DNA of 64,000 bases from contig OZ038381.1 of the NCBI GenBank assembly GCA_964036045.1, positions 133,339,191 to 133,403,190 of the forward strand, in the 5' to 3' direction. Below, piece by piece: positions 30,159-41,419 of this stretch. Source of the DNA: Eutreptiella sp. 'Long Island Sound 2002' (taxonomy: Eukaryota > Euglenozoa > Euglenophyceae > Eutreptiales > Eutreptiaceae). Each line of letters begins with the position of its first letter. Position 1 is the first letter of the stretch. The notes under the pieces were generated by a model. It worked only from the letters and a program-made list of their open reading frames with translations, searched no databases and had not been told where the DNA came from. Made by a program: the position numbers and the translations under genes.

Positions 30159-33058
30159 TTAGTGGACGTCTGGGTCATGCACGGCATGGTAATGGATGAG
30201 ACGCTGCATGTGTTGTCTGGCGGTGGGGTCGGTGAGTTGCTCCGCGTGTGTTAACAGGAGGTGTTTGCGGTGTACCATTTGGGCCGCTGCTCTGCGGACT
30301 GCTTCTAGCTGGAGGTGCGCTGCTGCCTCCATGGGGCTTTCCGTGTGTTTGGTGAGGTGTCGGTGCAGGGCCTGTGTCACCGCCCCTCGCATGGTGGCCT
30401 CTTTGACCAGGGGATCCCGGAAGAGGTGTTCGGTGGCCTGGTGTGCGTGGCTGTGGGTTGGCCAGCTTTCGTGTTGTTGTAGGGCTTCCGCCGGGGACCA
30501 GCCCACTAGCGTGTCCCTGCCTGTATGGAGGGGGCATTTCTTGAAGTGCTCCCAGTCCTTCGCGGTGGTGTGGTGGCACAGGCAACGGGTGTGTTCTTCG
30601 GGGACGTGGATGTGCTTGCGGGCGAGCCATCTGGCGACCCTGGTGAGGAATGGTAGTTGCTCCCTGAGGAGCTGGATGCGTCATTTTTGGAGGTGGGCTG
30701 GGACGTTTGCTGGGTGCAGTGCTGAGTGGTAGAGGGGGATTTGCAGTCTGTCCTGGAGCTCCTGGATGTGCGCCCGGCTGTCTGCGTCGCCGAGCACGCG
30801 GGCGAGATGTTGGATGGGGTTGGGGTAGTGGTATGCTCTGTCGTGCGAGGAATAGGGGGCGTCCTCTGGTACCCAGTCCGGGGTCCGATGGGGCTCGGGT
30901 AGGGGGGGTATGTGTTGGAGGTGTGTGTGGTTTCGGCCGAAGTCAGGGATCCGGAGGGTTGGTAGGTGCGTCGTGCGCTGGTGTGCTGCCTGGTTGTCGA
31001 CCTTACCATTTCCGTATTGGTGTCTCCGGGACTCTTGTTTCGCGATGTGGAGTTAGACGTGGGGGGAAACCTGCGAAGGGCTTTCCAGAGCAGCAGTGCC
31101 TGGGTGCCGAGCCTTGTCGCGGTGGCTTTGTGAAGTGGTTGCCTTGCTATGCGGAGGAGCAGGTGTGTGTTGACAGTGGCGTCTACCACGAACCAGACCC
31201 GGACAATGTGCGGGAGGTGGGCGGGTAGGTGGGCCGCGATCTCGGCGATGGCGTCGGCCACGGCCCCTAGCTCCCCGTGGAAGGAGGCCCCATAGGTGGT
31301 GTGGCCCGTGTGGTGGTCCATGTGGTAGTGTCCCCCGGTGTGGGTTAGCTGCAGGGTGCCCCCCCCGGTGATGTGCGTGACGGCGGTTTCGCCTGAGGCG
31401 TCGGTGAAGAAGAGCCCGTTCGCCGGTGATGGTTGTGGGAGGCCGCATGGGTTCATGGGCAGGTAGGCGTACATGGCGAGGCCCGTGGCGAGGTGGGCTA
31501 CTGGGGTTGTGGGCTGCAGAATGGGGGTGGCGTACACCCCTATTCCTTTGGAGATGATGTGTTTTGCTTGGTAGGACATGGCTATGAGTCCCTGCTCCGG
31601 CTGTCCTTGTGTGAGGTAGGAGTAGATGTAGTGGAGGATGTAGGCTGTGTCTGGGTTTGGGTCGTGGCATGTGAGGGTTTGTGTTCGGTGCTCAGGTGTG
31701 TGACAGGAGTGGTGGAGCGGATAGTAGGGGTGCTGGTGCTTGCCCGTTCTGCCTGGCTCGTACATGCTGTAACAGATGGCGACCCCTGTCGGGTCGAGGC
31801 GGGGCCAGGTGGGTGTAGTGGTGAAGAGCCATTTGGGCGCGTGGTCGGAGTTCCACGCTACCGTGGGGTTGGTGTCGGTGCGCAGGAACCATGGGGCTAC
31901 CCATGCGTAGGCCTGTGGTGGTAGGTGGGTTGTGGGGTGGGTGTGGTGGCGTGCTATGAGGTGTAGTAAGGGCCATGGTGTGGTTGATGCCTCGGGGTCA
32001 CAGGCCCAACATGTGCGTGGCATGCTCTGGGAGTCATGGGGGACCCGTGGTAGGTCTCGGGCGGTCATGTGGTGTTTCGGTATGCGCCATTTTGCCCCGT
32101 GGTGGATGACGGTGGTCTGCGTTCGTTTGGCTTCATTCGGGGCCAGTAGTAGGGTTAGTGGTGGGACTGGGCCCGTCACCGGGGGGACGGGTTCGTGTTC
32201 CGAGCCGCTGGGTGCGTAGGGCGGTGTCGCTGGAATGGGTCGGGGGTGCTGCTTTTTGAAATCTTGGTAGGCTGCTCGCATGTCTTTGCTTCCCGGCAGA
32301 GTGTGTCCCGTTGCTCGTGCCGTCTGCGTGAGGTACTGGTGGAAGACGCGGTATTCAGGCCATTCGGGAAGCTGTAGACAGGGGGTGAGGTGTGCCCCGC
32401 TGTGGTGCAGGACCCGCATTTGAGGGAGGGTGACGTATACTACGGTGATGGAGGCCCCGACAAGGTCTATGGTGTGGATGGTGCCCTTGGGGTGATTGTG
32501 GAGGTCCCCGCAGAGGACCGCTAGAGGCCCTTCCTCTGGGCACGTGTGGTTGGTGAGTATGGCGTGGTGTGGGGATGGGAGGAGAAGCTGCAGGTGGTTC
32601 CACAGGCGCGTGTTCATGTCGGTTGGCATGCCCGTCTGGTGGAGTACCAAGCGCGGGCATGCGTTGCGGGCCTGTTGTGGGGCTTGGAGGCGGATTGTGG
32701 TGACCTCGCGGACCTCCGGTGAGTGGTTGTGGGTCATGCGGTGAAGGAGGAGGGCGGTGTGTCTGGTGTAGGCCGCTTTCACCTCGTCCCCTATGGCGTC
32801 TCCATAGTGGGGACATGCCGCTCGGATGGCACGGGTGGGTATGGAGGTGGGCCAGCCCCCGTGTGCTGCCCATGCCTTGGTCACAGCGCGTGTGGCTGGC
32901 TGGAGGGCGTTTGTCGGGTGTTTCAGGTGGAGTGCTTGGAAGCCTATGGAGGCGTTCAAGACCCCGGTGAGGTAGTACGCCAGGATCTGGTGGGACAGGG
33001 AGAGGGCCTTGGTGGTCGGGGACGCATATCTGGGGAGATGGGCGAGGTGTGATTGCAA
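30159..33058 (-). pseudogene. E2 RT thumb, C2H2 finger, RNase H and zinc-knuckle region, frameshifted
   Basis: An 850-codon stretch begins with the RT thumb/connection (LAYYLTGVLNASIGFQALHL). It then has a finger CWACDPEASTTPWPLLHLIA (C-x2-C-x12-H-x4-H). RNase H follows near 31,400-31,040 with FFTDASGE, GASFHGELGAVADAIAEI and VWFVVDATVNTH, giving the expected D, E and D. At the C run near 31,061 the conserved frame is lost; it resumes one frame over with a TAA, then HQYGNGKVDNQAAHQ, which is the RNase H C-terminus. A further TGA occurs after PAHLQK (about 30,677). The end is a knuckle-like CLCHHTTAKDWEHFKKC and a helical tail stopping at TAA 30,159. Same architecture as E1 but clearly a different lineage. 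Confidence 0.8.
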
Positions 33059-34600
33059 CTTGGGAGGGAGGCTGGCGTCCTCAGGGTTGGCGGCCTCGAT
33101 TACCCCCAGGTGGTTTGTTCATTGTCACGACTCGCACGGGGGGCCCTTTGGGCCCTAGGGTGGGGGGTGTGGCAGACCCCTTGATCATGGCCACTGACTT
33201 TGCGGGCTGGACGATGAGGTTGTTGTGGGAGAGGTAGGAGACAGTCACGTCCAGTAAGTCATTGGCCTGTTGGGTGACCGTTGGCCCGGGGTCCGGGGCA
33301 TGGGGTTCGTGTGGGGTGTGCGCGACTGTGAGGTTGGTGTCATCCGCGAAGCCCACCAGGGGGGAGAGGAGGGGGTAGGGTGCGTAGGCTGGGTAATCCT
33401 GCTCGATTGCGAGGGCCAGGGGGAGCGTCACGAGAAGGTACAGGAAGGGGCCTTCTGCTCCTCCTTGGGGGACCCCGCTGCCTGGCTCCAGGAAGGGGGT
33501 GAGGCCTGCTCAAGTGCGGACCGTGTATTTGCGGGTGCCGATGTAGCCGGAGGCAAGGTTGTAGAAGGGGAGGCCTAGGCGTTTCCACACGGCTTCTAGA
33601 AGGAGCCAGGGGCTATTCGGGAAGGCTCCTTTGACGTCGAGGGAGGCGATGATGAGCTCCACAGGGTCCATGTCGGCGATGGTGTCATGGAGGAAGATGG
33701 CCTCGTGCGGGGACCGGCCTGGGATGGCCCCCCAGAGGCTATGGGGCGCCAGTTGTCCGGGTTTGCCCAGTCCCCTTTTTTGTAGAGGGGGCGGACAACG
33801 TTTGCCCAGTCTGGTGGCAGGGGGGTCTGCACCGTGACAATGTCCCAGAGGCGGTGGGCGAGGATGCAGAGGAGGTGGGCGGGGAGGTGGTAGTATGCCT
33901 CTGCAGGGAGGCCGTCGTAGCCCGGGGTTTTGTGTTGCCAGAGACTGTGGATGGCCTTCCGGACTTCGAGGATGGTGTAGGGGCGCTTTTCCAGTTGCCT
34001 CCTCCGGGCGTGGTTGAAGACCCGAGGGAGGCGGTCGATTTTGGCCTGGGTGTTCGTGTCCAGTGTGTCTTGGGTGGGCGTGTGTTGCCGGAGGAAGCTG
34101 TCTTGGCTGGCCTGGAGCACTGTGGCTGGGTCGTTGTTGAGGAAGCCGTCCTCCTGCCGGACCGTGGTGATGGTGCGGTGCCCGGTGTCGGTCATGGCGT
34201 CGTTGAGGTGGCGGATGGCCTTGTAGCGGAGTTCTTGTTGCGCATACCGTTCGTGTTCCTGGGCGTTGCGCTGTTGCCTGTGGATGTGCCACCGCTGCAG
34301 GTCTGCCCTGGTGTGGGCTATCTGCGTCCTGCAGTGGTGCATCTGGCGGCGGGTTCGGGGGGTGTTGGTGTGGAGGAGGGTCGCCAGTTGTTGCTTCGCA
34401 TGCCAGAGGTCATGGAGCATGTCCCCTAGGGCCGTGGGTGGTCGGTCGTCGTCTGTGTGGGCTTGTTGCTGGAAGCCGCAGGCGACCGCGGCCGTGCGCA
34501 TGGCTGTGAGTACGTCGGTGGGGTCTGGTTGGATGCGCTGGGCGCGGTCTATGCCCCTGTGATATTGGGACCAGGCATGCTTGTCATGCAGTGGGGGCAT
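33059..34600 (-). pseudogene. E2 reverse transcriptase fingers and palm, broken
   Basis: A true ATG at 34,600 opens a 334-codon frame containing an RT N-terminal helical region and the motifs KTPGYDGLPAEAYYHLP and VVRPLYKKGDWANPDNWRPIA. Near 33,750 the conserved frame changes, giving ASLDVKGAFPNSPW (motif A). A TGA at 33,510 then precedes PGSGVPQGGAEGPFLYLL and GFADDTNLTVAHT (motif C, FADD). Another shift near 33,113 leads into LGVIEAANPEDASL. All key aspartates are still readable, but the gene cannot be translated as one piece. It belongs with 30,159-33,058 as one former ORF2. Confidence 0.85.
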
Positions 34601-34820
34601 CTTCAGGGGGGTGGTAGGCCTTGGTCTGCATCCTCTGGGGGGCTGGGGGGAAGGTTGGGGATGGTGAGGCGGATGTGCAGGGGGCTATGGCCTGTTGGTC
34701 GATGTTCGTTGAGGCCGTTGGCGATGTCAGGCCCCTGGTTTTGCGCGGCGTGGTGGTGGCGCTGGTGAGTGCAGGTAGTGCCATGGGCGGCGGTGCCAAT
34801 GACGGCCCGGCCGGGTGTTC
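34601..34820 (-). pseudogene. Remnant of E2 endonuclease C-terminus
   Basis: In a frame one base off the RT start, NGLNEHRPTGHSPLHIRLTI and NLPPSPPEDAD resemble the last strand of an APE endonuclease domain (the region after the catalytic His) and its linker. Upstream of about 34,820 the similarity disappears and TG-rich repeats begin. E2 therefore seems to lack most of its endonuclease and its ORF1, by 5' truncation or rearrangement. Confidence 0.4.
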
Positions 34821-34929
34821 TGGTAGTGATGCTGACGGCGTGGGTGATGTGGTAGTTAGTTCATCGAGGTTGGTGTCTTCTTGGGTGTCGGTGACACTGA
34901 TGGTGGGTCGGCGTCGGTGCTGCTTCTGA

Positions 34930-37560
34930 GTGTGGGTCCGGGTGCGGGAGGTCTTTTGGCTGTTGTGGGCGCTAAGGGCTGGCTTTCCTGCTGGTGCTGA
35001 TCATCGTCTTCTGGCCCTGTCGGCGTTGGGTGGCCGCTCCTGGTGGAGGGTGATGTCGCTGGTGGTGTGTCTGCGGGTTATGCTGCAGGCTTTGGGTGTA
35101 GGTGTGGTTTAGGGCGAGGCGTTGGCGTCGTTCGTGGGTGGCGCCGACGGTGGGTGGCGTGACTCGTGGCGGTGGCGCTGGTGGCAGTGGTAGTGGGGGT
35201 CTCGGTTGCTGGTGAGGCTGCCGTTGTCCGTGTTTTGGTTGGTGCTGGTGATGGTGTCGCTGGTTGTGCAGATGGTGGGGGGTGTAGGCGATGCCGCTGT
35301 TGTTCGTGGGGGGGGGGGTGGGATCGGAGACCCGTATCCAGGTGGTTTGTGAGGGTGATGTGGCTATCGGTTGACGGTGCTGCTTTCGGTGGTGTTGTTG
35401 AGGGCGGTGCGGGTGTTGGCCGGGAGTGTTGTCGGCGATGTCCTGGTTGTCAGTGCAGGTGGTTAGCCACGCTATGCCGCCGGTGAGGTTGGTGCAGGTG
35501 GTGTCGGTGACTGTTCGACTGATGCCGTTGGTGCGGGCTGTGTGGTTGTTGTCTCAAGCGTCGGTGGCGCTGGTGACGGTGATGGTGGTGTGTTCAGGGT
35601 TGGTGGCGGTGATGGTGCTCCGATGGTGAGGGTGCCGGGGACGCTGGGTCTCGCTCCGCGTTGTTGGGTTATCTTCTCGCCACTCCTGGTGGAGGGTGCC
35701 GCTGGGGTCGCTGCTGGTGAGGGTGGATGATGTGGTGGTGTTGTTGTGGCTGTTTCTGCTGCCTGGGGTGGTTGTTGACGATGCTCCGGGTGATGTCGAT
35801 GCGGTGGGCGGTGATGCGAATGGTGAGGGTGTTGTAGGTATGCGGTGTGTTGCCCTGCGGTGCTGCTGGCGTTGATGTTGGTGGGTTTAGTGTGTGCTGC
35901 TGCTGTTGCTACCCCTGGCTGGGGGCCCCATGGGTGGCGTTGGTGGCGTTTGTTTGCCAGCCCTGCTGGCGTCCTTGGTGACGCCGACAGTGGGGGTGCC
36001 GTAGGTGTTACGCTGTGCCGGGGTCGTGCTGGTGATCGTAAGGGTGTTGTAGGTGACGGCACCTTGCCACGTCGTTGGTGGGGTTGGCGGTGGTGTGGAT
36101 AGTGCCGTGGGTGTTGGCGACACTGGTGTTGCCGACAGTGAGGGTGTCATAGGTGATACTTGGTGGTTTGCCTGTCTGGTGGTGGTCTGATGGCGTGGGT
36201 GTTGCGTTGTTGGTGTTGGGGCTGGGCGCGGCCTGCACTTGGGTGGTTGGCGGTTCTGGGCGTGCCACTCGTTGCTGGTGGTAGGTTGGTTTGTGGTCCC
36301 GGTGGTGCCGGTTGTCTCTGGTGTTGGGGTAGTTCCTCCGGCTGTCTTTGGGTCTGTAGTGGTGGGTGTTGCACCGGTTGTGGTCGAGGGTGTCGATGCC
36401 GTGGGTGGGTGGCGGTGTCGCTGTGTTGCCACTGTCGGTGGTGCTGGTGACGGTGTTGGTGAGGGCGCCGCCGGCAAAGCTCTGGGTGTTGGCGCCGCCG
36501 GTGATGCTGATGTCAAGGGCGTTGTAGGTGATGCCCTGGTGGATGGTGGTGTTCTGACGGTCGGGGTGGGACCTCGCCACTCCTGGCGGAGGTTCCTGTC
36601 GGCGTTGCTGGCCGGTGTGTTGGCCCTGACCCCCCTTGGTGTCGTTGGTGCCGATGGTGATCTAGGCGTCATACCGGGTGGTGTCGCCATGGTGGCTGTC
36701 GTTGATGCTCCGGGTTGCTGTTGCTGAGGTCGCACTGTCAGTGGTGCTGTCGGTGATGCCGCTGGTGAGGTCGTTGCGGGCGTTGCTATGGTTCACGGCG
36801 TCTCTGATGCGCCTGATGCTGCTGGTGGTTGGTGTGGGTCTGTGTGTGGGTGGTCAGTGGCTTGTGTTCGGGGGTGGGCGCCAGTTGGTTCCTTTGGCTC
36901 TGACAGGGAGGGTGTGCAGTCGGTGGTGTGGGCCGCTGGTGATGCCGTTGGTGAGGGTGGTGCAGGCGATGCCCCGGGTGATGTCGTGGGTGAGGGTGGT
37001 GTTGGTGGCGCCGTTGGTGTGGGTGCCGCTGGTGACTGCGTGGTGGATGGCGCCCTGTGGTTGCTTTGGTGGCGAGGTTGTTGTTGTTGATGGTTCTGGG
37101 CGTGTGCCCTCTCCTCTTCTAGCTGAGGCTTGGTGGTTTGTTGGTTTACAGGTCGTGGTGGCGTTGGTTGCCTCTGGTGCCGGAGATTGCCGGTTGCGAC
37201 GCTGATGGTGGGGTGGTGCTGGCGATGGTGTTGTTGATGCCGTTGGCTTGGGTGATGTAGGTGTTGTACCCGGTGTTGGTGTGCGTAGGTGTCGTAGGTG
37301 TTGGTGAGGACGGTGGCGCCGCCAGTGATGGTGATGGTGAGGGTGTTGGGCTGGCATGATTGTTGGTGGTGTTCGTGTTTCCGATGGCGTGGATGCTGGC
37401 GGTGGCGGTTCTGGGTGCACGTTGGTGGGTGGCGCGGGTGTGGTTGTTAATCAGTGTTGGGTGGCTTCTTGTGTTGGTTTGCTGTTGGGGAGGGTGTCTT
37501 AGGTGTTGTGCTGGGTGCTGGGGTTGCTGGTGTCGCCGACGGTGTCTCCGTTAGCTCCGA
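34930..37560. repeat. TG-rich degenerate minisatellite, right flank of E2
   Basis: Loosely repeated GTGAGGGTGTTGTAGGTG-type blocks occur at about 35,829, 36,047, 36,139, 36,510 and 37,337, set in GGTG/TTG-rich sequence. Interspersed copies of GCCACTCCTGG (35,683 and 36,577) link it to the next repeat block. Minus-strand frames read Thr/Asn/Pro-rich peptides (TYNALDISITGG, TYNTLTITSTTP, TYDTLTVGNTSV) that repeat with the DNA. I regard them as by-products of the repeat, though a cell-surface repeat protein remains a minor possibility. Confidence 0.6.
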
Positions 37561-38069
37561 GTGTTTCTGCTGGTGAGGGTGTTGTGGCTTTCAGTTTGGG
37601 TGGGTGTGGTTTGGGTGTTGGTGTCGGTGCTGGTGTGGGTGTCGCAGTTACTGGTCCTGGGTGGGGGTTCGGGCGTGGTTGGTCGTTGGGTGTTGCTGGG
37701 CGTGGGCGCTCGCGACTCCGGGCTGAGGGCTTGTTGGGTCTACCCTTGTGTCCTAGCGGTGTTTCCGGGGGCCCTGCAGCGCCCCTGGCGGGGGGTTGCT
37801 GGGTTCTTGTTCTTCGGGGTTTCGTGTGTTGTGTGCGTTTGTGGTCCGGGCGGTGCTCGCGCTTTGGTGTGTGGTGTGCGTTTGTGGGGCTCGTGTCGGT
37901 GGCGGCTGTGGCGGTGTGTGTTGTGTGCGCGTGTGGGCGTGTGTGCGGTGTGTTGGTGGTGCGTTTGGGTGCCTCTCCTCGCCTTTCTGGGGTTGGTTTG
38001 GCGGCTCCGTGTGGGTGCGGGGGCTGTGTGTCGTGGCCCCTCTCCCGCCCCGGCTGTGGGGTCCGGGTG
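37561..38069. other. No supported gene; T/G-rich transition
   Basis: T/G-rich on the plus strand with overlapping open frames on both strands and no protein-like segment. It joins the TG-rich minisatellite to the GCCACTCCTGGC block without a clear boundary. Confidence 0.4.
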
Positions 38070-41000
38070 CGGTTCCCCGCCACTCCTGGCTGGGGTCTGT
38101 TGGTTGTGGTGTGTCCCCCCGCCCCTTTGCGTGCCCTCCCCCCTCTTTCTCTTTACCGCGTCGCTTGGGGCGGTGTTCCCCTGGTGCCTTGCCCGGGCCT
38201 ACCCGGCTGTGGTGGGTGGGGGGGGGGGAGGTCGTTGTTGCTGGCTCGGGTCCCTTCCCCTGGTGTTTCCCCTTGGGGGGGCCGATGCTTGCACTCCCCG
38301 TCAGGGTGTAACTCTGTTGTACGGGACGTCCATTTGTATTCGCTCGGTACAAATTGACCTGCTCCGTAGCCAGGTACTCCAGCCGTTCCCCACACCGGGG
38401 TCGGGTACACTGTGGGTCACAGGGGAGTCCTTGCGGGACAGGCGTGTCTCTTGCCTGCCCCGATGGACGGTGTGCCCTACCCGCAGCCCCTCGCTGGGCC
38501 CGAACCGCAGTACGTGCCGTGGGGAGTGCTCTTGGTCAGGCCCATTGGTCACCCCCCGGGGCCGGTGCCACCGCGGGCCGCTGACCAACGGTCCCGGGCG
38601 TATCCCACCTTATTGCGTGTGCTCAGATGGGGCCGATACGGTCACCGGGGGGGCCCTCAAACCCCTGAGGTCGGGTCCCTCGCCTGCATTTCCCGTGGGC
38701 CCCTTTCGTCCCGCCCCCCTTTTGCTGTGTGGTTTGTGGTGGTGGGTTTCCCGTCTCTCCTGGGTGGGGTGGGGTGGTGGTGGTGGGCGGGCGGCTCCTC
38801 ACCATTCCTGGCCGAGTTGCTTGTGTGCGTGTCCCCGCCTCTGCTGGTTGTGGTTCGCCGCCGGTGGCGGCTGGTGGTCCCCCGCCACTCCTGGCTCTGG
38901 GTTTTGGGTGTGGCTCCCCGCCACTCCTGGCGGGGTCCTCTGGTGTTGGTGGTGGGCGGGCCTTCGCCACTCCTGGCTGAGGTCTGCCGGCTTGCACTTC
39001 CGGCTGTGGGTTCTGGGTAGGCGTTCCCTTGCCACTCCTGGCTGAGGGCCCCGGGTGCGGTCCCCCGCCACTCCTGGCTGGGGGCCCGCTGGTGTTGGTG
39101 GGTGGCCCCTCGCCACTCCTGGCTGAGGGTCCTGGGTGCAGTTCCCCGCCACTCCTGGCTGGGGTCCGCTGGCTGCGGTGGTGGCCGTTTCCGCAGGGTT
39201 TGGTGGAGGGTTTCCCGTGTTGCGTGTGTTTGTGGCGCGGCGCGTGCTGGTGTGTGTGTTGTGTGTTTGTGGCGGTGGGGTGTGGTGGTCGTGTCTTCCG
39301 TGTGTGTTGGTGCGTGTGTGGCGTTTGGCGGTTTGTTTCCCTGGCTGGGGCTTGTTGTGGGCGGTCGCTGGCCACTCCTGGCGGAGGTTCCCGCGTGCGA
39401 CTCCCCGCCACTCCTGGCTGGGTTTCGCTGCTGGTGGTGGTGGGTGTTCCTCGCCACTCCTGGCTGAGGGCCCCGGGTGCGGTCCCGTGCCACTCCTGGC
39501 TGGGGTCCGCTGGCGGCGGTGGTGCGTGGTTGCTTGCCTCTCTTTTGTGGTCCTGGTTGCGGTTCCCCGCCACTCCTGGCTGGGGTCCGCCGGCTGTGGC
39601 GGTGGCCGTTTCCGTTGGGTTGGGTGGGGGGTTTCTCGTGGTGTGTGTGTTTATGGCGCGGTGTGTGCGCGCGTGGTGTCTGTGCTGGTGTGTGTGTCGT
39701 GTGTTCGTGGTGGTGGCGTGGGTGTGGGTGTGTCTTCCTTGTGTGTTGGTGTGTGTGTGCGTGTGGGTATCTGGCTGGGGCCGGCTGGGGTTCGCCGCTG
39801 GTGTGGGTGTCCGTGTGGTTGGTGTGTGCCGTGGTTGGTCCCTCGCCAATCCCTGGCGGAGGTTCCTGAGTGCGATTTCCCGCCACTCCTGGCTGGGGTC
39901 TGCTGTCGGTGGTGGTGGGCGCTCCTCGCCACTCCTGGCTGAGGGGCCCTTGGTGCGGTTCCCCGCCACTCCTGGCTGGGGTCCGCTGGCGGTGCTGGTG
40001 TGTGGTCGCTTGCCACTCCTAGCTGCGGGTCCCAGTCGCGGTTCCCCGCCACTTCTGGTTGGGGGTCCGCTGGTGGCGGTGGTGGGTGGGCCCCTGCCAC
40101 TCCTGGCTGAGGGTCTCGGGGGCGGTTCCCCGCCACTCCTGGCTGGGGTCCGCCGGCCGCGGCGGTGGGTGTTTCCGCGGGTGGGGGTTTTCTGTGTTGT
40201 GTGTGCTTGTGGCGTGGCGTGTGCGCGTGGTGTGTGGGCTGGTTTGTGTGGTGTGTGTTTGTGGTGTCTGTGTTGGTGGTGGTGCGGGTGTGGGCGTGCC
40301 TTCCGCGCGTGTGTGTGTGTGTGTGTGTGTGTGTGGCGTGCGGTGTGGTGCGGTGTGGTGTGTTGGTGGGGGTGTGGCTGCTGTGTGCTGTGGTTGGTCC
40401 CTCGCCACTCCTGGCAGAGGTTCCTGTGTGCGACTCCCCGCCACTCCTGGCTGGGTTTCGCTGCCGGTGGTGGTGGGTGTTCCTCGCCACTCCTGGCTGA
40501 GGGCCCCGGGTGCGGTTCCCCGCCACTCCTGGCTGGGGTCCGCCGGCGGTGGTGGTGTGCGGCTCCCCGCCACTCCTGGCTGGGGCCTGCCAGTTGCGCC
40601 GGGGTGTTTCGTTGGTGGGGGTGCTCTTTGTTGTGTGTGTTTGTGGTGTGTGTGGCTGCGCGGGGTGGCGGTGCTGTGTTGTGTGTTGTGTGTTTGTGGT
40701 GTCCGCGTTGTTGGTGGTTTGGTGTGGTGGTGCGGTGGGTGTGTCTTCCGCGTGCGCTGGTGTGCGTGGTTGCGTGTGTGTGGTGTGCCGGGGGTGTGTG
40801 GTTTGTTGTCCCCGCCTTATGTGGTTGAGGCTGGTGTTTGTGTGGTTGTGGTTGGTGTGTGGTGTGGGTCCGCCGCCACTTCTGACTGGGAGACCTGGGT
40901 GCTGCGCCCCGCCACTCCCGGCTGGGGTCCGCCGTTGCGCGGTGGTGGTTGGCCCCTTGCCATTCCTGGCTGAGGAGCTTGGTTACGGGGCCCCGCCACT

Positions 41001-41110
41001 CCTGGCTCGGGTCCGCCACAGGGTGCCGTGGTTGGTCCCTCGCGACTCCTGGCCGAGGGCCGTGGGCGTGGTTCCCCGCCACTCCTGGTTGGGAACCTGG
41101 GGCTGTGGTG
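38070..41110. repeat. Dense minisatellite built on GCCACTCCTGGC
   Basis: The 12-mer GCCACTCCTGGC occurs many tens of times, mostly as CCCCGCCACTCCTGGCTGGG or TCGCCACTCCTGGCTGAGG. Spacers of 20-60 bp are often GTCCGCTGGCGGTGGTG-like, and there are a few longer TG-rich spacers. It is an imperfect inverted repeat (GCCA-CTCC-TGGC). Runs recur as larger blocks at about 39,000-39,180, 39,370-39,590, 39,845-40,165 and 40,405-40,585. The long minus-strand ORF through here (SQEWRG and PARSGGE repeats) mirrors the DNA repeat and is not taken as a gene. 38,280-38,700 is an island without the repeat. Confidence 0.85.
40309..40335. repeat. GT dinucleotide microsatellite
   Basis: About 13 GT units in a spacer of the GCCACTCCTGGC minisatellite. 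A shorter one lies at about 41,221-41,239. Confidence 0.85.
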
Positions 41111-41419
41111 GTGGGTGCCCTGGGTGGCCTTCTCCTTGGTCGTGGTGTGTGTGTGTCTGCTGTGTGGCGCTTGGTGTTGGTGTGGGTGGCGTGCGGGGGT
41201 CGTGCGCGGTGTGGTTGGCGTGTGTGTGTGTGTGTGTGCGTGCGGTTTGTGGTTTGTGGGGTGTGTCATACCTTGGTTGGTTTTTGTCGTCGGTCAGCAT
41301 GGTCGTGGTCAAAAAGCAGAAGAAAAGCAATAGAAGAGGTCCTGTAGACGTGTAGCAGAATGCGTGGTATGCGTAATGCAAAATACACACCTCTCTGTTC
41401 ATCCCACCGCGCTTTTTTC

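Larger units (their letters stand above)
25283..34820 (-). mobile_element. Non-LTR retrotransposon E2, 5'-truncated and decayed
   Basis: Endonuclease tail, reverse transcriptase, C2H2 finger, RNase H, knuckle, then a post-RT coding region of about 4.9 kb. At least four frameshifts and four in-frame stops (TGA 33,510, a TAA near 31,058, a TGA near 30,677, plus those after 30,159) make it a pseudogene. TG-rich minisatellite lies on both sides. It differs from E1 in its active site (FADD against YIDD) and in having a C2H2 finger between RT and RNase H. Confidence 0.75.

Noticed and set aside
38070-41110. Possible CRISPR array or repeat protein (SQEWRG peptide repeats)
   Set aside because: Repeats are not regularly spaced, spacers resemble each other, no cas genes exist, and the context is eukaryotic retroelement DNA. 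The peptide is a by-product of the minisatellite.
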